NCBI GenBank assembly: GCA_041879415.1
Contig: CP090852.1
Span: 1,426,001-1,490,000 of the forward strand
Reading direction: 5' to 3'
DNA length: 64,000 bases
DNA from: Vibrio chagasii
GTDB taxonomy: Bacteria > Pseudomonadota > Gammaproteobacteria > Enterobacterales > Vibrionaceae
The position numbers and the translations under genes are program-made. Every line of letters begins with the position of its first letter. Position 1 is the first letter of the stretch. Of this stretch, positions 8,592-17,030 are shown piece by piece. Below the pieces are notes generated by a model. That model was not told the origin of the DNA, did not search any database, and saw nothing but the letters and a program-made list of their open reading frames with translations.

Positions 8592-9902
8592 ATGGACATT
8601 GATGCTAAGCAGTTTCTGCAAACCCTTTTCTCAAGTGCTGTAAATCAGGCACTACCCAAAAATCACATCGAACCTTTTCTTCCTCAAGACATATTCTATC
8701 GCTCGGCAAATCAAGCTGGGCGAACTGTCGTTATCGGGGCAGGGAAAGCGGCAGCATCGATGGCCGCAGAATTGGAAGCCGTATGGCAAGCCAAGAAACA
8801 GCAAGACCTTGCGCTACGTGATTTAGAAGGCTTGGTTGTGACTCGTTATGAACACCTCGCGCCTTGTGAGTACATCGAGGTGCTCGAAGCAGCGCACCCA
8901 GTTCCGGATGCGATGGGGCTTGAAGTTAGTCACCGAATGTTGGAGTTGGTGAGTAACCTCAGTGAAGACGACACCGTGATATGTCTTTTGTCAGGAGGTG
9001 GCTCCGCATTACTGAGTCTGCCTGGTGGCGATATTAGCTTGGCAGAGAAGCAACAAATCAACAAAGCGCTGCTTAAATCTGGTGCAGCCATTGATGAGAT
9101 GAACTGTGTTCGTAAGCACCTATCTTCGATAAAGGGCGGCCGACTTGCCAAAGCAGCGTATCCAGCAAGAGTGGTGTCATTGGCGATTTCAGATGTACCG
9201 GGTGATGACATCAGTGTGATTGCCTCTGGACCAACCGTACCAGACAACACCACGCGTTTTGATGCACTCGCCATATTGGAACGCTACCAAATAGAAATAC
9301 CAGGCTCGGCATTTGAATGGCTGAATAACCCAGAGTCTGAAACCGTAAAGCCTGATGACATTTGTTGGAACAACGCCGAGCACCATATTATTGCGACTCC
9401 AATGTCTGCCCTTGAGTCAGCGGCGGCAGAGGCTGAAGGTTTAGGTATCCCTGCGTATGTGTTGAGTGATTGTATCGAGGGTGAGGCGAGAGAAGTGGCG
9501 AAGGTGCACGCAGCATTAGCGAAGCAAGTCGCTAATAATAAGCATCCATTCGAGACTCCTTGTGTATTGCTTTCAGGCGGTGAAACAACAGTAACGGTTA
9601 AAGGAAATGGTCGTGGTGGGCGCAATTGTGAGTTCCTTTTAAGCTTGTACAACGAACTGAAAGGGCAGGACAACATATTCGCGCTGGCCGCTGATACGGA
9701 TGGTATTGACGGCGTGGAAGACAATGCCGGAGCATGGATAACACCACAGACTTGGCAAGAAGGTGCTCGCTTATCACTCAAAGCCGATGATTATCTAGAG
9801 GCAAATAATAGTTATGACTTTTTCAAGCAAACAGGCGTTCTGCTGACGACAGGGCCTACGCTGACTAACGTCAATGACTTCCGTGCAATATTGATTCTTT
9901 AG
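8592..9902 (+). CDS. Glycerate 2-kinase (GckA/TtuD, MOFRL family)
   Basis: A glycerate kinase of the DUF4147/MOFRL type that phosphorylates glycerate, expected to give 2-phosphoglycerate. I place the start at the ATG at 8592, because AAGGAG lies seven bases before it; the upstream in-frame TTG at 8553 has no such site. This gives 436 residues. Visible motifs are VIGAGKAAASMAAEL in the N-terminal Rossmann domain, LLSGGGSALLSLPGG, and the C-terminal MOFRL-type LTNVNDFRAILI ending. It closes the glyoxylate-to-central-metabolism route started by gcl. The 257-bp gap to glxR holds a hairpin but no strong terminator. Confidence 0.92.
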   Translation: MDIDAKQFLQTLFSSAVNQALPKNHIEPFLPQDIFYRSANQAGRTVVIGAGKAAASMAAELEAVWQAKKQQDLALRDLEGLVVTRYEHLAPCEYIEVLEAAHPVPDAMGLEVSHRMLELVSNLSEDDTVICLLSGGGSALLSLPGGDISLAEKQQINKALLKSGAAIDEMNCVRKHLSSIKGGRLAKAAYPARVVSLAISDVPGDDISVIASGPTVPDNTTRFDALAILERYQIEIPGSAFEWLNNPESETVKPDDICWNNAEHHIIATPMSALESAAAEAEGLGIPAYVLSDCIEGEAREVAKVHAALAKQVANNKHPFETPCVLLSGGETTVTVKGNGRGGRNCEFLLSLYNELKGQDNIFALAADTDGIDGVEDNAGAWITPQTWQEGARLSLKADDYLEANNSYDFFKQTGVLLTTGPTLTNVNDFRAILIL

Positions 9903-10049
9903 TAACCGGATGAAAGGGTCGCTCTTCTGTGCATATGGGCGGCCATTTTTTGTTATCAATGCGGTGACCTTGAGTTCTTGAATTATCTTCTGGACTAATG
10001 AAGCACGTTGATTACTATGGTTTAAGTAATGAGCTGTAAAGGAAGTCAT

Positions 10050-10664
10050 ATGTCTAGGATCAGACAAAAGAATCAAGATTTAATCATCGAGGTGGCGTGT
10101 GAACAATTCGCTACTCATGGTTATGCCGCAACCAAAATGGCGGATATCGCGAAGGCGGCCGACATCCCCAAACCCAATGTATTCTATTACTTCAGCTCGA
10201 AAGACAAGCTCTACAATGCCGTTCTAGAAACCGTCACGCAGCCATTACTTGAAGCCTCTCGTCCTATTGAAGAGCTGAGTGATCCCGTAGAAGCCCTATC
10301 TCAATACATTCAAACTAAGTTAACCATCTCACGCGACCACCCACACGCTTCTAAAGTGTTTGCTAATGAAGTGATGTCAGGTGCTAAAGTGCTTCCGAAA
10401 GAGATCGGTGATGAGTTGTATAAGCAGTCACAGATGATCCTTGATAAGTTCTCGACTTGGTCGGCAAAAGGGCTGATGGACGACGTACCTGCGCATCACC
10501 TGATGTTTACCATTTGGGCGGCAACTCAAACCTATGCGGATTTTGGCTGGCAGATTTGCAGCGTGATGCAGAAAGATAAGCTCGATGACAAAGACTACGA
10601 AGAAGCCGCTGAGTTTATCACCCAGTTAGTGATTAAAGGTTGCGGTGTGAAAGGAAAGTCTTAG
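10050..10664 (+). CDS. TetR-family regulator, RutR-like
   Basis: A 204-residue TetR-type repressor. The start is taken at the ATG at 10050, preceded by AAAGGA. An in-frame ATG at 10029 lacks a ribosome site. The N-terminal helix-turn-helix contains FATHGYAATKMADIAKAADI and then the tetR recognition segment PKPNVFYYFSSKDKLY. The C-terminal part, with HPHASKVFANEVMSGA and WAATQTYADFGWQI, is characteristic of the RutR/YcdC subfamily. E. coli RutR responds to pyrimidines and binds the palindrome TTGACCA-N2-TGGTCAA. A close match to that palindrome occurs before xdhA at 49106-49121. The family is firm; target and ligand are inferred. Confidence 0.88.
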   Translation: MSRIRQKNQDLIIEVACEQFATHGYAATKMADIAKAADIPKPNVFYYFSSKDKLYNAVLETVTQPLLEASRPIEELSDPVEALSQYIQTKLTISRDHPHASKVFANEVMSGAKVLPKEIGDELYKQSQMILDKFSTWSAKGLMDDVPAHHLMFTIWAATQTYADFGWQICSVMQKDKLDDKDYEEAAEFITQLVIKGCGVKGKS

Positions 10665-10686
10665 TACTTTGCTCCTAACTTATTGG

Positions 10687-10716
10687 AAAAGGACATCATT
10701 TGATGTCCTTTTTTGC
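10687..10716 (+). terminator. Bidirectional terminator after the tetR gene
   Basis: AAAAGGACATCA (10687-10698) pairs perfectly with TGATGTCCTTTT (10701-10712). It has a T run on the plus strand and an A run on the other side, which suits the convergent histidine kinase gene as well. Confidence 0.85.
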
Positions 10717-10728
10717 ATTTAGTGGCTA

Positions 10729-12033
10729 TTAATGCGCTTTCTTTGTAAAGGTTGCCGTGCAGCCAGTAGTAGCTAGGGTTGAGTCTGAATGGGCGTTATC
10801 TACCAATGTGGATGTCCAACCGTAACTGTCTCCGATGCGTTTTACGATGATGAGGCCAAGGCCGTGTTCCGTTTTAGTATTGTCATTCAGCCCTGAGCCC
10901 GTATCTGAAACCGAAATCGTGTTGGAGTTGATGGTCACGTCAATCTTGCCGTGCATGGTAAATCGAATCGCATTTTCGATGTAATTCTTTAATACCATGT
11001 TCACCAAAGGGAGCGGCATGTTGAGCGTGGTGTTTGGCTCAATATTTAGAACTAACTCAACGCCAGTAGCTAGCATGCCACGGTATTTCGATACATCGAT
11101 AGATTCTTGGCTAATCGTTGTAAGAGTATTATCCGTTGAAGAGTTCTCTTGCTTAACGATGTTCAGCAGTACTTCAACCGTAGAACTCATGCCGTTGGCG
11201 GCTCCAAGAATACGTTCTCGTTGTTTAGCTTGAAATACAGGATCATCGGGCTTCATAGCTTGTAATTCTGCTGCGCCAATCACGATTGAGATCGGTGTTT
11301 TCAATTCGTGGCTAGCGTATTTCGCAAACATCATCTCTTGTTTGGCAAGCCTGTCTTTCATTGTCGAGTAACTGTTGAGGTGAGAGGTGAGCATCTGTAG
11401 CTCATCAACCGTGTGGTCAGGTACTTTGAAGTTGTCAGATTCATGTTTAGTGAGTTGAGAACTGAGGTCTGAAATGGGGGCCATTAGTTGGTCAAATACT
11501 CGTTTTAACGTAAAGCGTAAAACAATGATCAGCCCGAGCATTAGTAGCGTAGAGATTGCCATTAAAACGCCCCAACTGTCGTCCCACAGGTCCATGTCAA
11601 ATGAGCTGATGGCGATATAAGTAGGAATGGTTTTTCCTTGGTCTTCAAAAGCAAAGTGGTAGACGATTACACCCGGTATCACGATGTTGTCTTCTGAAAG
11701 TCTGATTTCAAAGCGAAGCCTGTCTACGGTTTCCAATGCCATTGGTGGAAGCCTTTTTAATTGATCGGTAAAGTCGGTTTCACCATAGTAGGCGGTCACG
11801 TTTTCCGACAGCTTGAGGCTGCCTTCGGGAGAAAGAAGACGGTAAAACTGCTGTGCCACTCCTTTATATGATTTTAAATGATTTTCGATTTGCGCCTCTT
11901 CTTGCCACACCAAGCGTAGCGAGAAAACGAAAAAGACAATGCATGAAGAGACTAGTGCGATGACCGAAAAGGTTCGCATAGTGCGAATTCGGACATCTTC
12001 AATTGAGTTGCCTAACTTTGTGCGAATTTTCAT
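10729..12033 (-). CDS. Sensor histidine kinase
   Basis: A 434-residue inner-membrane sensor kinase. TM1 spans about residues 21-43, a periplasmic sensor domain of about 110 residues follows, and TM2 spans about 153-172. The dimerisation/phosphoacceptor box is YASHELKTP with His242. The catalytic domain shows the N box NYIENAIRF, the G1 box DTGSGL and the G2 box GLGLIIVK. It overlaps the upstream response-regulator gene by four bases, so the two are translationally coupled. The divergent RND efflux genes at 12933-16813 are the probable targets. The signal sensed is unknown. Confidence 0.92.
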   Translation of the reverse strand: MKIRTKLGNSIEDVRIRTMRTFSVIALVSSCIVFFVFSLRLVWQEEAQIENHLKSYKGVAQQFYRLLSPEGSLKLSENVTAYYGETDFTDQLKRLPPMALETVDRLRFEIRLSEDNIVIPGVIVYHFAFEDQGKTIPTYIAISSFDMDLWDDSWGVLMAISTLLMLGLIIVLRFTLKRVFDQLMAPISDLSSQLTKHESDNFKVPDHTVDELQMLTSHLNSYSTMKDRLAKQEMMFAKYASHELKTPISIVIGAAELQAMKPDDPVFQAKQRERILGAANGMSSTVEVLLNIVKQENSSTDNTLTTISQESIDVSKYRGMLATGVELVLNIEPNTTLNMPLPLVNMVLKNYIENAIRFTMHGKIDVTINSNTISVSDTGSGLNDNTKTEHGLGLIIVKRIGDSYGWTSTLVDNAHSDSTLATTGCTATFTKKAH

Positions 12034-12734
12034 GCGGATTTAGGCTCATTGTTAGATGCGAGTAATTGAAAACCGTGTTTAGGAATGGTCTTGAGCATCG
12101 GGAAATCGAAAGGTTTATCGAGCACATTTCGTAGTAGGTAGATATGACTGCGGAGCACATCTTTGTCTGGAATATCATCTCCCCACAGCATGTAGATTAA
12201 ACTATCGCGAGTGACGACCCCACCTTGAGCTTTGACTAGTTCCCTCAGAATATGAAACATGATTGGAGTAAGGTTGAGTGATTGACCGCTTCTTGAGGCG
12301 GTATGTGTTTTTTCATCGATGATCACTTCACCAAAGCTCAACGACTTTTTGGCGACCAAGCCTTTATTGCGTTTGATTAGTGCACAAAGGCGAGCTTCTA
12401 ATTCAGGAAACTGAAAAGGTTTGGTGACAAAATCGTCGGCACCTGAATCAAAGCTACTTAGTAGGTCTTCTTGGCCATTCAATGCTGTTAGCATCAATAT
12501 TGGAGTGGTTACGCCATTTTGACGTAACTTAGACGCCACTTGCATCCCGTCCAGTTTGGGCAGCATGACATCGAGAACGATAGCGTCGAAGTCGTTTTTC
12601 ATCGCAAGTTTGAAGCCTTGCTCACCATCAGAAGCGAAGTCTGCAATCGCTTCTTTTACTTCTAAGAAGTCGGCAATAATGCCTTGTAGTTCGATATTGT
12701 CTTCAATAACCAAAATACGACTGCGTTCAAGCAT
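12030..12734 (-). CDS. OmpR-family response regulator
   Basis: A 234-residue response regulator. The start is taken at the ATG at 12734, with GGAG about seven bases upstream; a TTG 18 bases further out is a weaker alternative. The receiver domain has the acidic pair E11/D12, phosphoacceptor D55 in IVLDVMLP, LMLTAL and the conserved lysine in FVTKPF. The C-terminal winged helix (NLTPIMFHILRELVKAQGGV through SHIYLLRNVLDKP) is of OmpR/PhoB type. It is coupled to the kinase gene and divergent from an RND pump. Two sets of 11-bp tandem repeats, typical of this family's targets, lie in the shared intergenic region. Confidence 0.93.
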   Translation of the reverse strand: MLERSRILVIEDNIELQGIIADFLEVKEAIADFASDGEQGFKLAMKNDFDAIVLDVMLPKLDGMQVASKLRQNGVTTPILMLTALNGQEDLLSSFDSGADDFVTKPFQFPELEARLCALIKRNKGLVAKKSLSFGEVIIDEKTHTASRSGQSLNLTPIMFHILRELVKAQGGVVTRDSLIYMLWGDDIPDKDVLRSHIYLLRNVLDKPFDFPMLKTIPKHGFQLLASNNEPKSA

Positions 12735-12789
12735 CACTCTGCTCCCACCCAAAATATACGGCCAGTAAAAATTGTAGCCTATCCAAAAT

Positions 12790-12811
12790 TATGTCGAATT
12801 TATGTCTAATT
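12790..12811. promoter_or_regulatory. 11-bp tandem repeat, candidate response-regulator site
   Basis: TATGTCGAATT (12790-12800) is followed immediately by TATGTCTAATT (12801-12811), one mismatch in 11 bp. OmpR/PhoB-type regulators bind head-to-tail repeats with an 11-bp period. The location between the regulator gene and the RND operon fits. Confidence 0.55.
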
Positions 12812-12856
12812 GATACTGCTGCGCACAGAAATACAACGCCATCAGATTATTTATCA

Positions 12857-12888
12857 TTGTCGAACCGACTTCGACTTTAATTCGACAA
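12857..12888. promoter_or_regulatory. Second repeat cluster before the RND operon
   Basis: TTCGAC occurs at 12870-12875 and 12881-12886, again 11 bp apart. The outer sequences TTGTCGAA (12857-12864) and TTCGACAA (12881-12888) form a perfect inverted repeat. It sits 45 bp before the adaptor start codon and is a likely control site. Confidence 0.5.
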
Positions 12889-12932
12889 AGCGAATTCAAC
12901 AATGGTCCGCATCAATAGGTGAGGGTTGAATT

Positions 12933-13766
12933 ATGAACACTAAAATTATCGCGCTTGCAGCTCTTCTGGGAGTATCCATAACTCAAATATCAATAACTCA
13001 AGCGACGGAGTTAATTGGTCATGTTCAGGGTTTAAATAAACACAGTGTCGTGGCCGAGGTGCCTGGCGTGGTGGAGATGAATAACCTTGAGGTGGGTGAT
13101 GCGGTAAACCAGCAGCAGGTACTGGCTCAGATAAAAGCCGATGATTTTAAGTTTAGCGTGAACAAGGCGAAAGCGAATCTTGCTTTGGCAGAGGCGGACC
13201 TTGCATTGCGTAAAGCAACCTACAACCGCTATCAAGCGCTCATCAAAAAGAACAGCCTTTCATTGGGAGAGTTAGACACCGCGCGTGCAGAATTTCTTAG
13301 CGCCAAAGCCGCCGTTTCCGTCGCGAAAATTGAATATCAACAATCGCAAGTGGATCTCGAAAACACTCAGATTGAATCCCTAATCTCGGGTTACATCTCC
13401 AATAAACCCGCGCAATCAGGCGCTTGGGTGAGCGAGGGAGATTTGCTTTATGAAGTGGTTAATATCGACAAGGTGACGCTATCGTTCATGGCAAGTGAAT
13501 ATGACTTAAAACATTTCACCGTCGGTCAGGAAGTGGTGGTGTGGTCTGAGACTAATCCAGAATTCAAGATGGAAGCCAAGGTGCAGCGCATTGGTGTTGA
13601 GATGCAAAACTCAACCTATCCGGTGCTCGTCGAAATCACCAACCAAGGCCATCAGTTTAAGCCGGGGATGTCGGTTTATGCCTCGACGGATCTTTCTCTG
13701 CAAAGCATGACAACCGCTCAAATAAAATCGAATCAAACTGCATCCAATGAAGGTAAAGGGCTGTAA
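12933..13766 (+). CDS. RND efflux periplasmic adaptor (membrane fusion protein)
   Basis: A 277-residue HlyD/AcrA-type adaptor with an N-terminal signal peptide (about residues 1-25, ending near TQA). The biotinyl-lipoyl-like segment (GVVEMNNLEVGDAVNQQQVL) is followed by a short alpha-helical hairpin at about residues 70-135, the second lipoyl half, and a beta-barrel domain. It is short compared with AcrA (about 400 residues) because it lacks a full membrane-proximal domain. Its stop is two bases before the RND transporter start, so the two form one operon. No outer-membrane channel gene is present, so a shared TolC is presumed. Confidence 0.9.
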   Translation: MNTKIIALAALLGVSITQISITQATELIGHVQGLNKHSVVAEVPGVVEMNNLEVGDAVNQQQVLAQIKADDFKFSVNKAKANLALAEADLALRKATYNRYQALIKKNSLSLGELDTARAEFLSAKAAVSVAKIEYQQSQVDLENTQIESLISGYISNKPAQSGAWVSEGDLLYEVVNIDKVTLSFMASEYDLKHFTVGQEVVVWSETNPEFKMEAKVQRIGVEMQNSTYPVLVEITNQGHQFKPGMSVYASTDLSLQSMTTAQIKSNQTASNEGKGL

Positions 13767-13768
13767 CA

Positions 13769-16700
13769 ATGAACTTTCTAGCATACTTCGCCAATCGTCA
13801 GTTCTTGGCTCGTATTATCACGGTAATGGTGCTGTTAACCGGTGCTATGTCGTTAATGCAGCTCAATTTGCAAGAGTACCCAGATGTTGCGATGGACACC
13901 GCGGAAATCGAAACCATCTATCCAGGTGCAACGGCTCAAGACATTGAGTTGAACATTACTAATCCAATCGAAAAAGAGCTTCGTTCAGTGGATGGTATTG
14001 CGTACTTTTCGTCTGAATCTTCGGAGGGACGTTCTTTCATCGAGGTTGAGTACCTACCCGGTGAAGATGCCGCCGTGATCTTGCGAGACATCCAACAAGC
14101 CGTCGATCGAGTCGGTAATCTGCCGAAAGATATTGATTCGCCACCGATGGTGACTCAGCCAAAAACCTCTTCGTTGGATGTGTACCATTTTGGCGTCAGC
14201 CTAGCGGGTAACAATACAGATTCGGCGTCTTTGCAGCACTATGCTTATCAATTAGAAAAGAAAATCAACAACCTTGGCGGTGTTGGTTCTATCACTATGT
14301 CTGGCTTTAATGAGCGAGAGTTTTGGGTTGAGGTTGATCCTGAAAAAGCGCGTCGCTACCAAGTGGCTTTCAACGATATCAGCACCGCGATAGAGCAGCA
14401 CAATTTGTCGCAATCAGGCGGCTTTGTTGAGTCGTGGAGTCAAGAGCAGAAGATCGTCACCATGACCAAAGTAGAGTCGACGGATGATGTGTCTAACATC
14501 GTGATTAAGGCGTTGGATTCTGGTCAAGTTGTGCGAGTTTCTGATGTGGCGACAGTTATCGATACCTTTGCTCGGGCGACGCAAGATCCAGTCATGAGCG
14601 GTAAGCCTGCAGTTATCTTCTCAATCACCAATAGCGGTAGTGCCGATGTGATCGCCACCATCGATAGCATCAAGGCATTGTTGGACAAAGAGAGCGAACG
14701 CATTGGCGACCAATTCATTTTCCAGACAAGCCTAGATCTTGGTAAAGACATGGGCGAGAAGTTCTCTATCGTGGCAACCAACGGTGCAATAGGTTTAGTG
14801 CTGGTTCTACTGATCTTGAGCATGATCTTACAGCGTCGCGTGGCTTTCTGGGTATCGCTCTCTATTCCATTTTGTGTATTTGGCGTGATGATGGTTCTGC
14901 CAATCATGGGGCTGAATTTAGACAGCATTACATTGGCTGCGTTGCTGTTGGTGATTGGTATTATCGTCGACGACTCAGTGATCATTGCCGAGAGTATTTT
15001 CCAAGAGAAAGAAGCGGGTAAAAAAGGCGTCGATGCTGCGGTGTCGGGGACTTTAAAAGTGATTAAGCCATTGATGGCAAGCCTAGTGACAACGGCATTG
15101 GTGTTTATTCCAATGATGTTCATTCCGGGCACCATGGGCAAAGCCGTCGCAGTGATTCCAATTACAGTTATTGCGGCATTAGTGTTCTCCTTTATCGAGT
15201 GTACGTTAACACTACCCGCTCACTTATCTTCTGCGAAAGAGAACAGCAAAAAAGTCGAAGAAAAAGACCGTTTTGAATGGGTTTCTAACCAATATCGTTC
15301 ATTGCTCAATGTGGCATTGAATTACAAAAAATCGGTTATCGCATTGGCCGTTGTTGGTTTCGTCGCTTCAGGTTATTTAGTGTCTTCGTTGAAAGTGGAT
15401 ATCTTCCCGACTGAAGCGGGTAAATACATTGATGTGTATACCGAGGTAAAGGCTGGAACTCCGTTATCTCAAGTGCGAGAGGCTCATCAAGCTATTGAAC
15501 ATGCGATTGAATCTCTGCCTGAAACCGAGCTAGTCAGCTATGAACTGATTTACTCGTCACCAGTCTCACAAGGCATCATCAACCTAACGAACTTTGATCA
15601 GCGTAGCCGTTCTGCTGAGCAGATCATTACTGCACTGAATGAAGAGTTGGCGTCGTTGTCTGATGAGATGTTTATTAAGTTCTCGATTGATGCTGGTGGC
15701 CCGCCTCCGGGGGACCCGGTTGAAGTCCGCGTGCTTGGCGGAACGGAGAGCGAGCGTAACCAAACGGTTGATCTAGTGATGGCTTGGTTAGAAGACTACC
15801 AAGGGGTAACCAGCATTAATCACAGTGAAGCTCTGAAAGATCCCCAGCTTAATATTGTTCCTCAGTATCACTGGTTGGCGAAATACAACCTAACGGTGAC
15901 TGATCTATCGAATGCGCTGCGTGTCGGGTTTGATGGTAACAGCGTGACATCCACCTGGCTTGGTGACCAAGAAGTCGATATTCGAGTGGTATTGGACGAG
16001 CAGTTCCGCGATATAGAGAAACTGAAAACCACCAAAATTTACACGGCAGACGGACAACAAGTGCCACTGAGCCGCTTAGCAACGGTTGAGCAGATAGAAA
16101 TCCCACGTCTTATCAAACACTACAATGGTGAGCGCGAGGTGACAGTTTCTGCGGGGTTGTCTGACGAGAGTATTAGCTCTGTCGCGTTAGCTGATGAGTT
16201 AGTGGCTGAGTTGGAAGGTCAATACCCGACAAGCGTGACCATTGACGTCGGCGGCGAAGCGGAAAGCACTAATGAAACCATGAGCGGTTTTATGGTGGTG
16301 TTCCCTGCAGCGATGGTGGCGATCTACTTCGTATTAGCGGTGATGTTCAACTCACTACTGCAACCACTGCTTATTATGGCGGTTATCCCGTTTGCGATCA
16401 TGGCTTCACTGATGGCGTTGGTCGTACACATGCAGCCGATGTCTCTGTTTGGACTGATTGGCGTACTTGGAATGACTGGAGTTGTGGTCAATAACTCATT
16501 GGTTCTGATCAACCGGATCAACGAGCTAAGAGTCGAAGGATTGAACGCGATAGACGCCGTGACGCAAGCTGCAGTCAGCCGTTTACGTCCAATTGTGATG
16601 ACCTCTCTGACCACGGTTGCTGGTTTGCTACCGCTCGCCTATGGGCTAGGTGGAACGGATGTGTTTATGGGGCCAATGTCGCTCACATTAGGCTATGGTT

Positions 16701-16813
16701 TGTTGTTCTCGTTGCCTGTCGTACTCTTAGTGATTCCTGCGATGTATGCGCTATTCTTTGCAAAAGGAACACCTTCGCCGGTTAAGGAGAATGTGCACGC
16801 AGAAACCACGTAG
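13769..16813 (+). CDS. RND-family efflux transporter
   Basis: A 1014-residue inner-membrane resistance-nodulation-division pump of the AcrB/HAE1 type. It has one N-terminal TM segment, two large periplasmic loops and groups of TM helices around residues 335-540 and 840-1000. The proton-relay region reads LLLVIGIIVDDSVIIAESIF and keeps the adjacent Asp pair of TM4. The drug-porter signature FIEVEYLPGEDA is visible near residue 90. It is translationally linked to the adaptor gene and divergent from the two-component system. Substrate specificity cannot be read from the sequence. Confidence 0.93.
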   Translation: MNFLAYFANRQFLARIITVMVLLTGAMSLMQLNLQEYPDVAMDTAEIETIYPGATAQDIELNITNPIEKELRSVDGIAYFSSESSEGRSFIEVEYLPGEDAAVILRDIQQAVDRVGNLPKDIDSPPMVTQPKTSSLDVYHFGVSLAGNNTDSASLQHYAYQLEKKINNLGGVGSITMSGFNEREFWVEVDPEKARRYQVAFNDISTAIEQHNLSQSGGFVESWSQEQKIVTMTKVESTDDVSNIVIKALDSGQVVRVSDVATVIDTFARATQDPVMSGKPAVIFSITNSGSADVIATIDSIKALLDKESERIGDQFIFQTSLDLGKDMGEKFSIVATNGAIGLVLVLLILSMILQRRVAFWVSLSIPFCVFGVMMVLPIMGLNLDSITLAALLLVIGIIVDDSVIIAESIFQEKEAGKKGVDAAVSGTLKVIKPLMASLVTTALVFIPMMFIPGTMGKAVAVIPITVIAALVFSFIECTLTLPAHLSSAKENSKKVEEKDRFEWVSNQYRSLLNVALNYKKSVIALAVVGFVASGYLVSSLKVDIFPTEAGKYIDVYTEVKAGTPLSQVREAHQAIEHAIESLPETELVSYELIYSSPVSQGIINLTNFDQRSRSAEQIITALNEELASLSDEMFIKFSIDAGGPPPGDPVEVRVLGGTESERNQTVDLVMAWLEDYQGVTSINHSEALKDPQLNIVPQYHWLAKYNLTVTDLSNALRVGFDGNSVTSTWLGDQEVDIRVVLDEQFRDIEKLKTTKIYTADGQQVPLSRLATVEQIEIPRLIKHYNGEREVTVSAGLSDESISSVALADELVAELEGQYPTSVTIDVGGEAESTNETMSGFMVVFPAAMVAIYFVLAVMFNSLLQPLLIMAVIPFAIMASLMALVVHMQPMSLFGLIGVLGMTGVVVNNSLVLINRINELRVEGLNAIDAVTQAAVSRLRPIVMTSLTTVAGLLPLAYGLGGTDVFMGPMSLTLGYGLLFSLPVVLLVIPAMYALFFAKGTPSPVKENVHAETT

Positions 16814-17030
16814 TACGCCAACATCAACGCTTCTTGAAGCTTGGTTTTGTGACCTGTTGTGCAATTACTTATTTATCTCGAATTTGGCTCGATTTGGTAT
16901 GCCATTTTATTTAAGGATAAGGGTATAGTGTCGCGAAAATTGGCGGCACTGTTGTTCTAAAGCACGAATAGCCAAGAACAACAAAGTGAAGCTCCTAACA
17001 ATATTACACGCACAACATATAGGTTTAGCA

